A stretch of 64,000 bases of DNA, taken from positions 4,278,001 to 4,342,000 of the forward strand of contig NZ_JACIFP010000001.1 in the NCBI RefSeq assembly GCF_014197435.1, written 5' to 3'. The stretch comes from Gordonia humi. Its GTDB lineage: Bacteria > Actinomycetota > Actinomycetes > Mycobacteriales > Mycobacteriaceae. This document shows positions 1-9,001 of the stretch, piece by piece. Under the pieces are notes generated by a model. That model was not told the origin of the DNA. It ran no database searches and worked only from the letters and a program-made list of their open reading frames with translations. The translations under genes were made by a program, and so were the position numbers. Every line of letters starts with the position of its first letter. Position 1 is the first letter of the stretch.

Positions 1-435
1 GAGCAACTCGCCGGTCGGCTCTGGTCGCGGGCCGGCCGCGGGCAGACGATGGCCCCCGACCTGGTGTTCGACGAGGTCGGCGAGGATCACGCACGCGGAC
101 ACGTGATCATCGAGCGCTTCCATTCGGGGCGCTATGCGCTCAACGGCGGCGTGACTCCGATGATCTTCGACGAGATCCTGTCGCGCCTGGGAAACGCCCA
201 CGGCCGACGATGGGCGCGCACCGCGAGCATGACCGTCGACTACCGGGCTCCCGCACCCCTGTTCACGCCGCTCACCGTGACCGCTGAGCTCATCGACCAG
301 GTCGGCCGTAAACGCCGACTCCGCGGGGCCATCACGCACGGCGACCGACTGATCGCCGAAGCCCACGGGCTCTGGATCGAGACGCGCCCCGAGCACGACA
401 CCCGCACGCCCACCGACCGAGGAGACTCCCGATGA
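1..435 (+). CDS. PaaI-type hotdog thioesterase (5' end outside window)
   Basis: The frame is open from base 1, so the true start lies upstream; an internal ATG at 49 is probably not the start. The visible 144 residues show a hotdog-fold pattern: a His-containing strand, a GG-V-x-P-M helix start, then beta strands around SMTVDYRAPAP and the closing EAHGLWIE strand. Family members hydrolyse acyl-CoA thioesters in the cytoplasm. Its stop overlaps the next ATG by 4 bp, so it is translationally coupled to the CoA-transferase and probably recycles CoA or discharges dead-end thioesters in the same pathway. The substrate cannot be read from the sequence. Confidence 0.75.
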   Translation, partial: EQLAGRLWSRAGRGQTMAPDLVFDEVGEDHARGHVIIERFHSGRYALNGGVTPMIFDEILSRLGNAHGRRWARTASMTVDYRAPAPLFTPLTVTAELIDQVGRKRRLRGAITHGDRLIAEAHGLWIETRPEHDTRTPTDRGDSR

Positions 436-1664
436 GCGGATACTCGCTCCTGTCCGGACTTCGTGTACTCGAAGTCGCCCAGCTCGCCCCGTCGTCGGTC
501 GGCGGACACCTGGCCGATCTCGGCGCCGACGTCATCAAGATCGAGGCCCCCGGCCTCGGCGACCCCGTCCGGGTCGGCGGCGCCCGCGCCGTCGGCTCCC
601 CCGACGGTCCCGCGTTCATGCACTTGCGGTGGAACCGCGGTAAGCGGTCGGTGGAACTCGACCTGCGCGACGACGCCGACCGCCGGACGTTCCTCGCCAT
701 CGCCCGCACCTGCGACGCCGTCATCGAGGGCATGCGCGGCGGCTACCTGGACTGGCTCGGCATCGGGTTCGACGAACTGTGCCGGGCGAATCCGGCGATC
801 GTGCTGTGCACGGTGTCCGGCATGGGCACCGACGGCCCTTACCGGACGATGGGCACCGGCGGCCCGGTGTTCGACGCCTACGCGGGTCTGCGCGAGGTCA
901 CCACGCCCGATGCGCCGCCGACCGAGGGCATGGCCGGGTCGACGACCCCGCCCATCGCCATGTACGCGCTCGGCGCGCACGGCGCGATGGCCCTGCTGGC
1001 CGCCGTGCACCGGGCGAATCGGACCGGTGTCGGCGCGCACGTCGAGGTCGCCGGGATCGACGTCGCCGCCGCCTGGATGCCCGACCTCGTCGACGCCGAA
1101 CTCAACCGCGACCGGTCCATGCCGCGACCGACGTGGCTGCCCGACGGCAGGCTTCCCGACTGGCCGCGCCTGGAGGCCTACCGCACCGGCGACGGCCACG
1201 CGATCCTGTTCGGCTCGCACGTCGAGAAGTTCTGGCACAACTTCTTACGGGCGGTGGGCCGCGACGACCTGATCGAAGTGGACCTGACCTCGGTCGACGA
1301 CGAGGCGCCCGCTCGGGCGGACCGCGTCTGGCGTGCTCTCACCGAGATCTTCGCGACCCGCACCCGGGCCGAGTGGATCGACCTGTTCGTCGAGCACGGC
1401 ATCGCCGGGGGACCCGTCAACTCCGTCGCCGACATGCTCGCCGACCCGCATTTCCGCGCCCGCGAGACCACCTACCGCGTCGACTACCCCGGCGTCGGCG
1501 AACTCGAATTCGTCGCCAGCCCGGTCCGGGTCCGCGGCGAGGAGTTCGCCCCCGATCTGCCACCGCGCCTCGGCGGCCACACCGACGACGTCCTGTCCGC
1601 TCTTCCCACTTCAGCCCCCGCTTCAGCCCCCACCTCTGAGCCCACCCCTAGGAGCACCCCGTGA
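432..1664 (+). CDS. Class III (CaiB/BaiF) CoA-transferase
   Basis: This 410-residue protein has the family's usual length. It starts with the Rossmann-like LADLGADVIKIEAPG motif, followed by WNRGKRSVELDLRD. Asp210 (in VAGID) sits where the family places its catalytic aspartate, which forms the acyl-aspartyl and CoA intermediates. A GAGGAG ribosome site precedes the ATG, which overlaps the upstream stop by 4 bp. The C-terminus is a Pro/Ser/Ala-rich tail outside the fold. It should move CoA between carboxylates in the cytoplasm, or in some members act as a racemase on 2-methyl acyl-CoAs. The neighbouring ligase and thioesterase support a role in acyl-CoA handling. Confidence 0.88.
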   Translation: MSGYSLLSGLRVLEVAQLAPSSVGGHLADLGADVIKIEAPGLGDPVRVGGARAVGSPDGPAFMHLRWNRGKRSVELDLRDDADRRTFLAIARTCDAVIEGMRGGYLDWLGIGFDELCRANPAIVLCTVSGMGTDGPYRTMGTGGPVFDAYAGLREVTTPDAPPTEGMAGSTTPPIAMYALGAHGAMALLAAVHRANRTGVGAHVEVAGIDVAAAWMPDLVDAELNRDRSMPRPTWLPDGRLPDWPRLEAYRTGDGHAILFGSHVEKFWHNFLRAVGRDDLIEVDLTSVDDEAPARADRVWRALTEIFATRTRAEWIDLFVEHGIAGGPVNSVADMLADPHFRARETTYRVDYPGVGELEFVASPVRVRGEEFAPDLPPRLGGHTDDVLSALPTSAPASAPTSEPTPRSTP

Positions 1665-3205
1665 ACCTCGCCAGCCTCGTCCGCCATTGGGGCAAGACCC
1701 GACCCGACCACCAGGCAGTCGTCTTCGGCGACACCGTGATCACCTGGGCACAGCTCGACGCCTCGAGCGACGCGGTGGCTCGCGGTCTCGCCGCGCGCGG
1801 CGTCGGCAAGGGCGACCGCGTCGGGATGCTCGGCCTCAACCGCCCCGAGCTCGTGGAGGTGATCCTCGGCACTGTCAAACTCGGCGCGGTGTGCGTCCCG
1901 TTCAACTTCCGTCTCACCGCGACCGAACTGGCGCCGATGGTCGCCGACGCGGACCCGGCCGTCGTGGTGGCCGAGAACGCACTGAGCCACCTGCTCGAGA
2001 AGGCCGCGCAGACCTGCGAGTTCGAGATCATCGGACTCGACGGGAGCGATCACCTGTCGTACGAGTCGCTGCTCGACCCGGGCACCGCGGGCCGGGTCGA
2101 GATCGACGGCGCCGACCCCGCGTTCATCTGCTACACCTCCGGCACCACCGGCGTGCAGAAGGGCGCGGTGATCACCCATCGCAACGCCCTCGCCCCCGGC
2201 ATCGCGCAGACCCTCGCCTACGGTTTCGGCCGCACCGATCGAGTGATGTGTTCGGCGCCGCTCGTCTTCACCGGATCGGTGCTGTCGATCTTCGTCCAGC
2301 TCGTACTGGTGCCGGGCGCCACCATGGTCCTGCTGCGCGAGTTCGACCCGGAGATCGCCCTGGACACCTTCGAGCGCGAGCAGATCACCGCGACGACGAC
2401 GGTCCCGGTGATCTGGGAGCGGATGGCCGCGCGCGACTTCGATCGCCGCAAGCTCGCCTCCTGGACGTTCGCCGGCACCGGCGGCGCGCCGGTGAGCCTG
2501 GACCTGTTGCGCTTCTACCGGGAGCGGGGTGTGCCGCTGACCCAGGTGTACGGCCTCACCGAGGCGTCGGGCATGGTCAGCGCACTCGACTACGTCGACG
2601 CGGTGAGCCGTCCGGCGTTCGCGGGCCTGCCCCTCGTCGGCACCGAGGTCCGGATCGGCGATCCGAACGAGCCGGCCGCGCCGGGCGACGTCGGCGAGAT
2701 CCTGGTGCGCGGTGAGCACACCATGGCCCACTACTGGAACAAGCCGGAGGCGACGGCCGCCGCATACGTCGACGGATGGCTGCGCACCGGCGATCTGGGG
2801 ACCACGGACGACGACGGATTCATCAAGATCGTCGACCGCAGCAAGGACATGCTGATCTCCGGCGGCATCAACGTCTACCCGGCCGAGATCGAGAAGGCGC
2901 TGCACCAGATCGACGGCCTGGTCGACTGCGCGGTGATCGGCGTACCCGACCAGCGGTGGGGTGAGGTGCCCGTCGTCGTGTTCTACAGCGAACGCGAGGC
3001 GCAGACGGTGATCGCCGACATCGCGTCGATCGCGTCGACCGACCTCGCGAAGTTCAAGCGGCCCACCCATGCGATCGCGCTCACCGATCCGCTGCCCCGG
3101 ACCTTCTCCGGGAAACTCGCCAAACCGATTCTGCGCAAACAGTTCCCCGCTGTTCCCGATGATGCGATCGCGATCGTGACGGCGGCATCCGACGGGGCGC
3201 GTTGA
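1661..3205 (+). CDS. Acyl-CoA ligase (ANL/AMP-binding superfamily)
   Basis: The start is GTG overlapping the preceding stop (GTGA), with AGGAG upstream. The 514 residues show the ANL order: P-loop YTSGTTGVQKGA, A5 motif YGLTEASG, hinge region GWLRTGDLG, and C-terminal LPRTFSGKLAK with the adenylating lysine. It should convert a carboxylic acid, ATP and CoA to acyl-CoA, AMP and PPi. It is the last gene of the thioesterase/CoA-transferase/ligase string. Its stop codon overlaps the -35 of the next promoter. The acid used is not predictable from sequence alone; it is one of four ligases within 30 kb. Confidence 0.9.
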   Translation: MNLASLVRHWGKTRPDHQAVVFGDTVITWAQLDASSDAVARGLAARGVGKGDRVGMLGLNRPELVEVILGTVKLGAVCVPFNFRLTATELAPMVADADPAVVVAENALSHLLEKAAQTCEFEIIGLDGSDHLSYESLLDPGTAGRVEIDGADPAFICYTSGTTGVQKGAVITHRNALAPGIAQTLAYGFGRTDRVMCSAPLVFTGSVLSIFVQLVLVPGATMVLLREFDPEIALDTFEREQITATTTVPVIWERMAARDFDRRKLASWTFAGTGGAPVSLDLLRFYRERGVPLTQVYGLTEASGMVSALDYVDAVSRPAFAGLPLVGTEVRIGDPNEPAAPGDVGEILVRGEHTMAHYWNKPEATAAAYVDGWLRTGDLGTTDDDGFIKIVDRSKDMLISGGINVYPAEIEKALHQIDGLVDCAVIGVPDQRWGEVPVVVFYSEREAQTVIADIASIASTDLAKFKRPTHAIALTDPLPRTFSGKLAKPILRKQFPAVPDDAIAIVTAASDGAR

Positions 3206-3231
3206 CAAGAATAAACTAATGGCATTAGTCT
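3202..3231 (+). promoter_or_regulatory. Promoter with palindromic operator (island site A)
   Basis: A consensus -35 TTGACA (3202-3207) is followed after 18 bp by a -10 of TAGTCT (3226-3231). A perfect 7-1-7 inverted repeat, ACTAATGGCATTAGT (3215-3229), fills the spacer and overlaps the -10. A protein bound here would block RNA polymerase. It drives the Rieske/GNAT/ligase operon. The same palindrome recurs at other promoters of the island. Confidence 0.75.
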
Positions 3232-3276
3232 AATCGGTGACGGCAGTCACACGCCGAAACCGCATTAGGAGGTCCC

Positions 3277-4461
3277 ATGACCATCGCCGTAGATCTCACC
3301 GCGCTTCGAACCCGCGCGCTGAACCGTCTGCTGAACCACATCGACGGATCGGCCACCGACCTGTGGCCGGAGATCGCCGGGGCGAGCGCAGTGGACTTCG
3401 CGGACCCGATCCGCGCCGAGCTGGAGCGCGATCGGGTCTTCGCCACGGTGCCGTTCATCGTCGCGCACTCCTCGGAGGTCGCGGGAAAGCACGACTTCGT
3501 CACCGTCGAGCTGCCACGTAACAAGGTGATCCTCATCCGGCAACGCGACGGTGGGATCAAGGCACTGATCAACTCCTGCCGACACCGCGGCGCCGAACTG
3601 GTCAGCGAGGAGTCCGGCAAGTGCCGCTTGTTCTCGTGCCCGTACCACCGGTGGTCGTACGACCCGTCGGGCGCGCTGCGGACGGTCACCCTCGACGACA
3701 CGTTCGGCGAGTTCGACCGTTCGCAGTACGGCCTGGTGGAGCTTCCGGTGGAGGAACGGCACGGGTTCATCTGGATGATCGACGACCCCGCCCGCGAGAT
3801 CGACGTCGCCGCCTGGCTCGGCCCCGAGATGGACGCGATCATGGCGTCGTACCGGATAGACGAGCTGGTCAGCATCGACCCGCACACCTATCGTCGGCCG
3901 ACGAACTGGAAGATCATGCAGGACGGCTTCCTGGACAACTACCACGTCAAGTACGCGCATCCGAACACGGCCGGGAAGATGCTGCACACCAACCACGTCG
4001 TGCTCGAAGACTTCGGGCGGTCGTTCTGGTTCCTCACCGCCCGCAAGACGCTCGACGAGTACATCGGCCACGACGTCGTGTGGGACGACTCGATGGAGGC
4101 GCACACCATCGAGAGCTGCTTCCTCGGGCCCAACACGATGCTGCTCAAACACGCGACCCACTTCGAGCTGCTGACCTTCCGTCCGGTCGGCGCCGACCCG
4201 AACCAGTCGATCATGCAGATGCGCATCATGGCGCCCTCGATCGAGGCCAGCGGACTCGAGCCCGAGCACTGGCGCAAGCGATGGGCCAAGAACTGGGGCC
4301 TGCTCATCGCGATCCTGCACGATGAGGACTTCCCCATCCTCGACGGGTCGCAGCGGTCCATGAACAATCTGGACGCGGGACCGATGCTCTTGGGCCGCAA
4401 CGAGATAGCGAGCCACCTGTTCCGTCGCCTGATCGACGAACTGATCGGCTCTCCGCAATGA
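3277..4461 (+). CDS. Rieske non-heme iron oxygenase, alpha subunit (copy 1)
   Basis: The 394-residue protein carries a Rieske [2Fe-2S] site (Cys101, His103, Cys121, His124, in CRHRG and CPYHRW) and mononuclear-iron histidines His223 and His228 in NYHVKYAH. This is the catalytic alpha subunit of a ring-hydroxylating or related oxygenase that inserts O2-derived oxygen into an organic substrate. No beta subunit follows, so it may be alpha-only. Electrons plausibly come from the FMN/[2Fe-2S] reductase at 24317. RBS AGGAGG precedes the ATG. It starts the operon controlled by site A and overlaps the GNAT-like gene by 4 bp. It is clearly paralogous to the oxygenase at 31072. Confidence 0.93.
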   Translation: MTIAVDLTALRTRALNRLLNHIDGSATDLWPEIAGASAVDFADPIRAELERDRVFATVPFIVAHSSEVAGKHDFVTVELPRNKVILIRQRDGGIKALINSCRHRGAELVSEESGKCRLFSCPYHRWSYDPSGALRTVTLDDTFGEFDRSQYGLVELPVEERHGFIWMIDDPAREIDVAAWLGPEMDAIMASYRIDELVSIDPHTYRRPTNWKIMQDGFLDNYHVKYAHPNTAGKMLHTNHVVLEDFGRSFWFLTARKTLDEYIGHDVVWDDSMEAHTIESCFLGPNTMLLKHATHFELLTFRPVGADPNQSIMQMRIMAPSIEASGLEPEHWRKRWAKNWGLLIAILHDEDFPILDGSQRSMNNLDAGPMLLGRNEIASHLFRRLIDELIGSPQ

Positions 4462-5156
4462 CCGACGGTCCGATGACCGACGAGACCGACGAGACCCTGG
4501 TGACTCTCGAGGTCTACGACGGTCCGCCGCACGAGGCGGCCGCCGACCTCATCGCCCGCGCCCGCCGGGGCGACGCCGAGATGAGTTTCGGTCCGCCGCC
4601 GACCTCGACGACGCCCGAGCCGACGACCACCGTGGAGGTGCGCACCGACCTTCACCGGTGGACGCTGCGCGCCGCGGACCGGTCGCGGCCCGCCGCCGTG
4701 GTGACCGCGCGCCCGGGAATCGGCGCGGTGGTCGTCGACATCGTCGTCGCACCCGAGTACCGATCGACCGGAGTCGCGACCGCGGCGGTCGAGCGGCTGC
4801 TGGCCGCCCCGGAACGGCTCGTCGGCGACGCCGAGAGCATCTTGGCCTGCGCATACGGCTCACATCCCGCCGCTCTTCGACTCGCCGCCCGATTCGGTTC
4901 GACGGTGGTCGCCGCGCGTCACCACCTGGTTCGCCCGGACTCCGGCCCGGCCCGCCGGCCACCCGAGCCGACCGAGCGGGCGCCCATCCGCGACGACCGG
5001 TGGGCGGTCCTCGCCGAGACCCCGGTCGACGGCGGACCGGACGAGATCGTCGTCGACGCCGACGACGACGCCCGCATCGAACTCCTCCGGTCGGCGGGCC
5101 TGCGCCACGACCGCACCGACGTCCTCATTCGCACAGCCACCGGGAGCACCCCATGA
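4458..5156 (+). CDS. GNAT-like protein, MshD-like C-terminus (Rieske partner 1)
   Basis: This 232-residue protein has an acetyl-CoA-binding-like segment (about 90-115: VVVDIVVAPEYRSTGVATAA), with the R-x-x-G-x-A of GNAT motif A. A second half ends in AGLRHDRTDVLIR. That ending closely resembles the end of the protein at 30140 and the C-terminal part of mycothiol synthase-type double GNAT proteins. The N-terminal 60 residues are acidic and Pro/Thr-rich, probably disordered. It overlaps both the oxygenase and the ligase by ATGA, so the three are coupled. Acetyltransferase activity is inferred; the substrate is unknown. Its fixed place behind a Rieske gene suggests a role in that oxygenation step. 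Confidence 0.6.
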   Translation: MTDGPMTDETDETLVTLEVYDGPPHEAAADLIARARRGDAEMSFGPPPTSTTPEPTTTVEVRTDLHRWTLRAADRSRPAAVVTARPGIGAVVVDIVVAPEYRSTGVATAAVERLLAAPERLVGDAESILACAYGSHPAALRLAARFGSTVVAARHHLVRPDSGPARRPPEPTERAPIRDDRWAVLAETPVDGGPDEIVVDADDDARIELLRSAGLRHDRTDVLIRTATGSTP

Positions 5157-6676
5157 ACACGACCATCCTTCGCCCGTTGTCCGCGTGGACCACGCGTCGC
5201 CCCGACGAGCTCGCCGTCGCCTGCGGTGCCACGAGTCTCACCTGGGCGCAGCTCGACGCCGCATCGACGCGCGCGGCGGCCGAACTCGCCGCAGAGCACG
5301 GTGTGACCTACGGCGATCGCGTCGCGATCGGCGGACGTCCCACCACCGAATGGGTCGTCACCGCGCTGGGCGCGATCAAGCTCGGCGCCGTCGTGTGCCC
5401 GCTCAACGAACGCAGCGGCGCGGCCGACCTCGCACTGGCGGTGGGGCAGACCGAGCCGACGGTGATCGTCGTGTCCGAGGCGCTCGCGGCGGGAGTGTCC
5501 GGTCTGGACGTACCGGTCGCCGACCTCGATCGCGTCGGCCGCGCCGAGGGATCGCAGACCGAGCTCGCGCCGGTGCCGGTCCGCGGCGACGATCCGGTCG
5601 CCGTGCTGTCCACGTCGGGGTCCACCGGGACGCCCAAGGGCGTGGTGTTCACGCACGAATCGCTGATCAGCAGCTTCTTCGAATGGTGCCTGGCCGAGCC
5701 GACCTTTCTGCACGCTCGCGCGCTGAGCGTCAGCTCGATGGCCTTCGGCGCGGGGCTGCTCAACGGCTTCCTCGGACCGTTGGTGCTGGGCGGCAGCGTC
5801 GTGTACCTGCCCGAATGGGATCCGTCCGTCGCGCTGGCGCTCATCCGCGACCATCACGTCAATCATCTCGGCGCCACCACGCTCTTCTACGAACAGATGG
5901 CCGCCCATCCCGATTTCGCCGACGCCGATCTGTCGTCGTTGACGATCGCCTTCACCGGCGGCAACCCGGTGACCGCCGACCTCATCCGACTGTGGGGCGA
6001 CAAGGGCATCGGCCTGCGCCAGGCGTACGGCCTCACCGAATCGCAGTCGCATGCGACCATCCCGACTGTGCCGGAGGCCATGGCCAAGCCGGACAGCGTG
6101 GGCATCGGCGGCGTCCTCAACGAGTTCCACGTGGTGCGCGTCGACGGAACCGAATGCGCGACGGATGAACCCGGCGAGATCGTGATCGACGGCCCGGGTA
6201 TGGCCGCGGGCTACTGGCGGGCTCCGGAGCTGACCGAGGACGTCTTCGGCGGGGGCAGGCTGCGCACCGGCGACATCGGCGTCCGCGACGACGACGGCAG
6301 CATCCGAGTGGTCGGCCGGACCAAGGACATCATCATCTCCGGCGGCATCAACATCTACGCCGCCGAACTGGAGCGGGTGATCTCCGAACTCGACGAGGTC
6401 GCCGAGATCGCGGTGATCGGGGTCGCCGACCACGAGTTCGGCGAGACGCCCGCCGCACTCGTCCGCACCGTCGCCGACTCCGGACTGACCGCCGACGACG
6501 TCGTCGCCCATTGCCGGGCCCGGCTCTCGGGGTACAAGGCGCCACGCTACGTCGAATTCCTCGACGCGCCGCTGCCGCGTACCGCGGGCATGAAGATCCG
6601 CAAGGGCGACCTCCGCACCGACTACGCCGATCTGCCCTCCCGGGGAACGCGGATCGGCACCGCGTCACGCGCCTGA
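5153..6676 (+). CDS. Acyl-CoA ligase (AMP-binding)
   Basis: I chose the ATG at 5153, overlapping the previous stop as ATGA; the frame stays open far upstream but that part is only a shadow of the GNAT gene. The 507 residues include TSGSTGTPKGV, the A5 motif YGLTESQSH, LRTGDIG, and the C-terminal catalytic-lysine motif PRTAGMKIRK, in which the usual S-G-K reads G-M-K. It should form an acyl-CoA from an acid substrate of the Rieske operon, or reactivate its product. It lies between the GNAT-like gene and a TetR gene and is likely co-transcribed with both. Confidence 0.88.
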   Translation: MNTTILRPLSAWTTRRPDELAVACGATSLTWAQLDAASTRAAAELAAEHGVTYGDRVAIGGRPTTEWVVTALGAIKLGAVVCPLNERSGAADLALAVGQTEPTVIVVSEALAAGVSGLDVPVADLDRVGRAEGSQTELAPVPVRGDDPVAVLSTSGSTGTPKGVVFTHESLISSFFEWCLAEPTFLHARALSVSSMAFGAGLLNGFLGPLVLGGSVVYLPEWDPSVALALIRDHHVNHLGATTLFYEQMAAHPDFADADLSSLTIAFTGGNPVTADLIRLWGDKGIGLRQAYGLTESQSHATIPTVPEAMAKPDSVGIGGVLNEFHVVRVDGTECATDEPGEIVIDGPGMAAGYWRAPELTEDVFGGGRLRTGDIGVRDDDGSIRVVGRTKDIIISGGINIYAAELERVISELDEVAEIAVIGVADHEFGETPAALVRTVADSGLTADDVVAHCRARLSGYKAPRYVEFLDAPLPRTAGMKIRKGDLRTDYADLPSRGTRIGTASRA

Positions 6677-6710
6677 TCCGCGGCCGGCGACCCCGCGTAA
6701 CGTCACCGCT

Positions 6711-7355
6711 GTGGGACGAAGACCGTTGATTCAGCGCGACGCCGTGGCGCGCACCGCCGTCGAGATCGTCGACGAGGACGGACCCGGCGCGCTCAGTCTC
6801 GAACGCATCGCCACCAGAATGGGCGTCCGGGCCCCGTCGTTGTACAACCATTTCGCCGACAAGACCGAGATCCTGGCGGAGGCCGCGCGTCTGATCGTGC
6901 TCGAGACCCCCGATCAGGGCGACGTCGTCGACGGCGACTGGGTGTCCTGGCTGGTCGAGGGCGCTGTCGCGTTCCGCGGCGCGCTGCTCGCCCACGCGCG
7001 GTCGGTGCCGATGGTCGTGGAGAACTTTCCACAGCGCCTGCTGGAACGGCTGTACGCCCGGCACTGCCGGATCCTGTCCGACAACGGCGTCCCGATCGCC
7101 GATCAGATGTTCATCGTCGAATCGGTGCACCGCATGACCATCGGTTCGGCGATGTGCGCGGCGACCGGTCGGCCCGCGATGGCGCCGCCGCACGATCCCG
7201 AGCTGTTCGACACCGAGGTGGTCGCGGATCTGGAGTCCGGACGGTGGACCGACGACCGACTGTTCGTCGCGGCCCTCCGCGCACTGCTCGACGGCGTGCG
7301 CGCCGGCCACGGTACGCCGGTCGGTCGCGGTGTCGACACCGGCGGCCGCGCGTAG
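6711..7355 (+). CDS. TetR-family repressor (GVRAPSLYNHF helix)
   Basis: The GTG at 6711 begins a 214-residue protein. An N-terminal TetR helix-turn-helix occupies about residues 28-60 (LSLERIATRMGVRAPSLYNHFADK), followed by an all-helical ligand/dimer domain. It sits 34 bp after the ligase stop and is probably co-transcribed with the site-A operon. Its recognition helix is nearly identical to that of the TetR at 35143, so the two may read the same DNA. I infer it to be a candidate repressor for the island palindrome. The effector is unknown, perhaps an acyl-CoA intermediate. Confidence 0.85.
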   Translation: MGRRPLIQRDAVARTAVEIVDEDGPGALSLERIATRMGVRAPSLYNHFADKTEILAEAARLIVLETPDQGDVVDGDWVSWLVEGAVAFRGALLAHARSVPMVVENFPQRLLERLYARHCRILSDNGVPIADQMFIVESVHRMTIGSAMCAATGRPAMAPPHDPELFDTEVVADLESGRWTDDRLFVAALRALLDGVRAGHGTPVGRGVDTGGRA

Positions 7356-7464
7356 ATCCGGGCCGCCTCCCGTCGGTCGATCTCGACGAACTCGATCCCG
7401 CGGACCAGCGCCGAAGGCGCATCGACCGGCGGGACGGCGATCGGCGGCGGGAGACGGCGAACCC

Positions 7465-8985
7465 CTACCGCACCCGCTCGTGCGTGTCCGCGATGTCGGC
7501 GTGTTCGGCCCGCAGGACGTGCTTGTCGATCTTCCCGCTCGCCATCCGCGGCAGGGGCTCGGTCGAGACGACGACGTAGCGGGGCACCTTGTAGTCGGCG
7601 AGCCGCTCGGTGCAATGGGCGACGATCGCCTCGGCGGTCACGCCGTCCCGCGCGACGACGATCGCGGCGGGCGTCTGGCCGAACTTCTCGTCGGCGGCGG
7701 CCAGCACGGCGACCTCGATCACTCCGTCCAGACCGCTGATCACGGTCTCGATCTCGGCCGGTGAGATGTTGAGTCCGCCGGAGATGATCAGCTCTTTGAT
7801 CCGGTCGACGTAGGTCAGCCGTCCGGTGTCGTCGAGGACGCCGAGATCTCCGGTGCGCAGCCAGCCGTCGACGAGAGTCGACGCCGTGGCCTCCTCGTTG
7901 CGCCAGTAGCCGGGCGTCATACCGGGGCCGCGCAGCATGATCTCGCCGGGTGTCCCGGCCGGGCAGTCGACGCCGTCGGAGTCGACCACGCGGATCCGGG
8001 TGAACACGGTGCCCCGACCGCACTTCTCGGGATGGCCGGGCGCGTCGGCGTTCACGGTGACCGTGGCCGATCCGCCGATCTCGGTCTGGCCGTACAGCTG
8101 ACGCAGCAGGACGCCGCGGGGACGCCATTGCTCGAACAGCGCGACGGGCACCGGAGCCCCGCCGACGTGCGCCGTCGTCACATGGCTCAGATCGGCGTCG
8201 GCGAAGTCCGGGACCTTCGCGATCTGCTCGAACAGGATCGGCGGACCCGTGAAGGTGTCGGCCTTCTCCTCCACGAGCACGCGGAGCGCCTCCGCGGGAT
8301 CGAAACCGGGCTGCAGCAGCAGCGTCCCGCCGCCGTGAATCGTCCGGCACACTCCCCACACGAGTCCACCCGCCGTGAAGAGCGGCAGGACGAGGAGCGG
8401 GCGCAGTCGGCCCGGGGTCACCGACTCCATCAGCATCCAGTCGTGCATGACCCCGGCGATCGACGCGTGGGTGAAGATCACGCCCTTGGGTCTGCCCGTG
8501 GTTCCGCTGGTGAACACGATCGCCGTCGGCGACGCGAGGTCCGGGCTCAGCCGCGCTGCGGGCGGGCGTCCACCCGCACGCAGCGGGGTCACCGTCTCGG
8601 CGAACGCCAGCACGGAGAACCGGCCGTCGGCCGCGACCTCGTCGATGCGCGGCCGTGACGCCGCATCGCAGTAGACGACGGCGGGTTCGCAGTCGGCGAC
8701 GAGCTCGGCGAGCTCCCGCGGGACCATCCGGTGGTTGAACGGTGCGACGATCGCCCCGACCTTGAACGCCCCCAGCGCGGCCGCACACCACTCGAGGCTG
8801 TTTCCCCCGAGGACGCTCACCCGCCGGCCCGCGCGCACGCCCCGGGCGAGCAGATCGTCGGCGACGGCGTCGGCCCAGGCGTCGAGCTGCGCGTAGGTCA
8901 CAGTGTCGCCCGCGAAGTCGACGGCCACCCGGTCGGGTGCGACTCGCGCGAAGTGGACGAGGGCGTCGACGACGGTTCCGGACAT
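7465..8985 (-). CDS. Acyl-CoA ligase (AMP-binding)
   Basis: A 506-residue ANL enzyme with P-loop IVFTSGTTGRPKGV, A5 motif YGQTEIGG, GWLRTGDLG and C-terminal LPRMASGKIDK with the catalytic lysine. It resembles the ligase at 27392 over its whole length, suggesting a duplication within the island. It is the last gene of an operon read from 12859 with the molybdopterin enzyme and the FprB-like reductase, starting 17 bp after the reductase stop. It ends tail to tail with the TetR gene, with 109 bp between. It should activate a carboxylate formed or used by this redox operon. Confidence 0.88.
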   Translation of the reverse strand: MSGTVVDALVHFARVAPDRVAVDFAGDTVTYAQLDAWADAVADDLLARGVRAGRRVSVLGGNSLEWCAAALGAFKVGAIVAPFNHRMVPRELAELVADCEPAVVYCDAASRPRIDEVAADGRFSVLAFAETVTPLRAGGRPPAARLSPDLASPTAIVFTSGTTGRPKGVIFTHASIAGVMHDWMLMESVTPGRLRPLLVLPLFTAGGLVWGVCRTIHGGGTLLLQPGFDPAEALRVLVEEKADTFTGPPILFEQIAKVPDFADADLSHVTTAHVGGAPVPVALFEQWRPRGVLLRQLYGQTEIGGSATVTVNADAPGHPEKCGRGTVFTRIRVVDSDGVDCPAGTPGEIMLRGPGMTPGYWRNEEATASTLVDGWLRTGDLGVLDDTGRLTYVDRIKELIISGGLNISPAEIETVISGLDGVIEVAVLAAADEKFGQTPAAIVVARDGVTAEAIVAHCTERLADYKVPRYVVVSTEPLPRMASGKIDKHVLRAEHADIADTHERVR

Positions 8986-9001
8986 GGTGATGCTCCTCGG
9001 G

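Noticed and set aside
7356..7464. Remnant coding sequence between the TetR and ligase genes
   Set aside because: The minus frame reads a plausible 25-residue stretch but has no start, ribosome site or recognisable motif.
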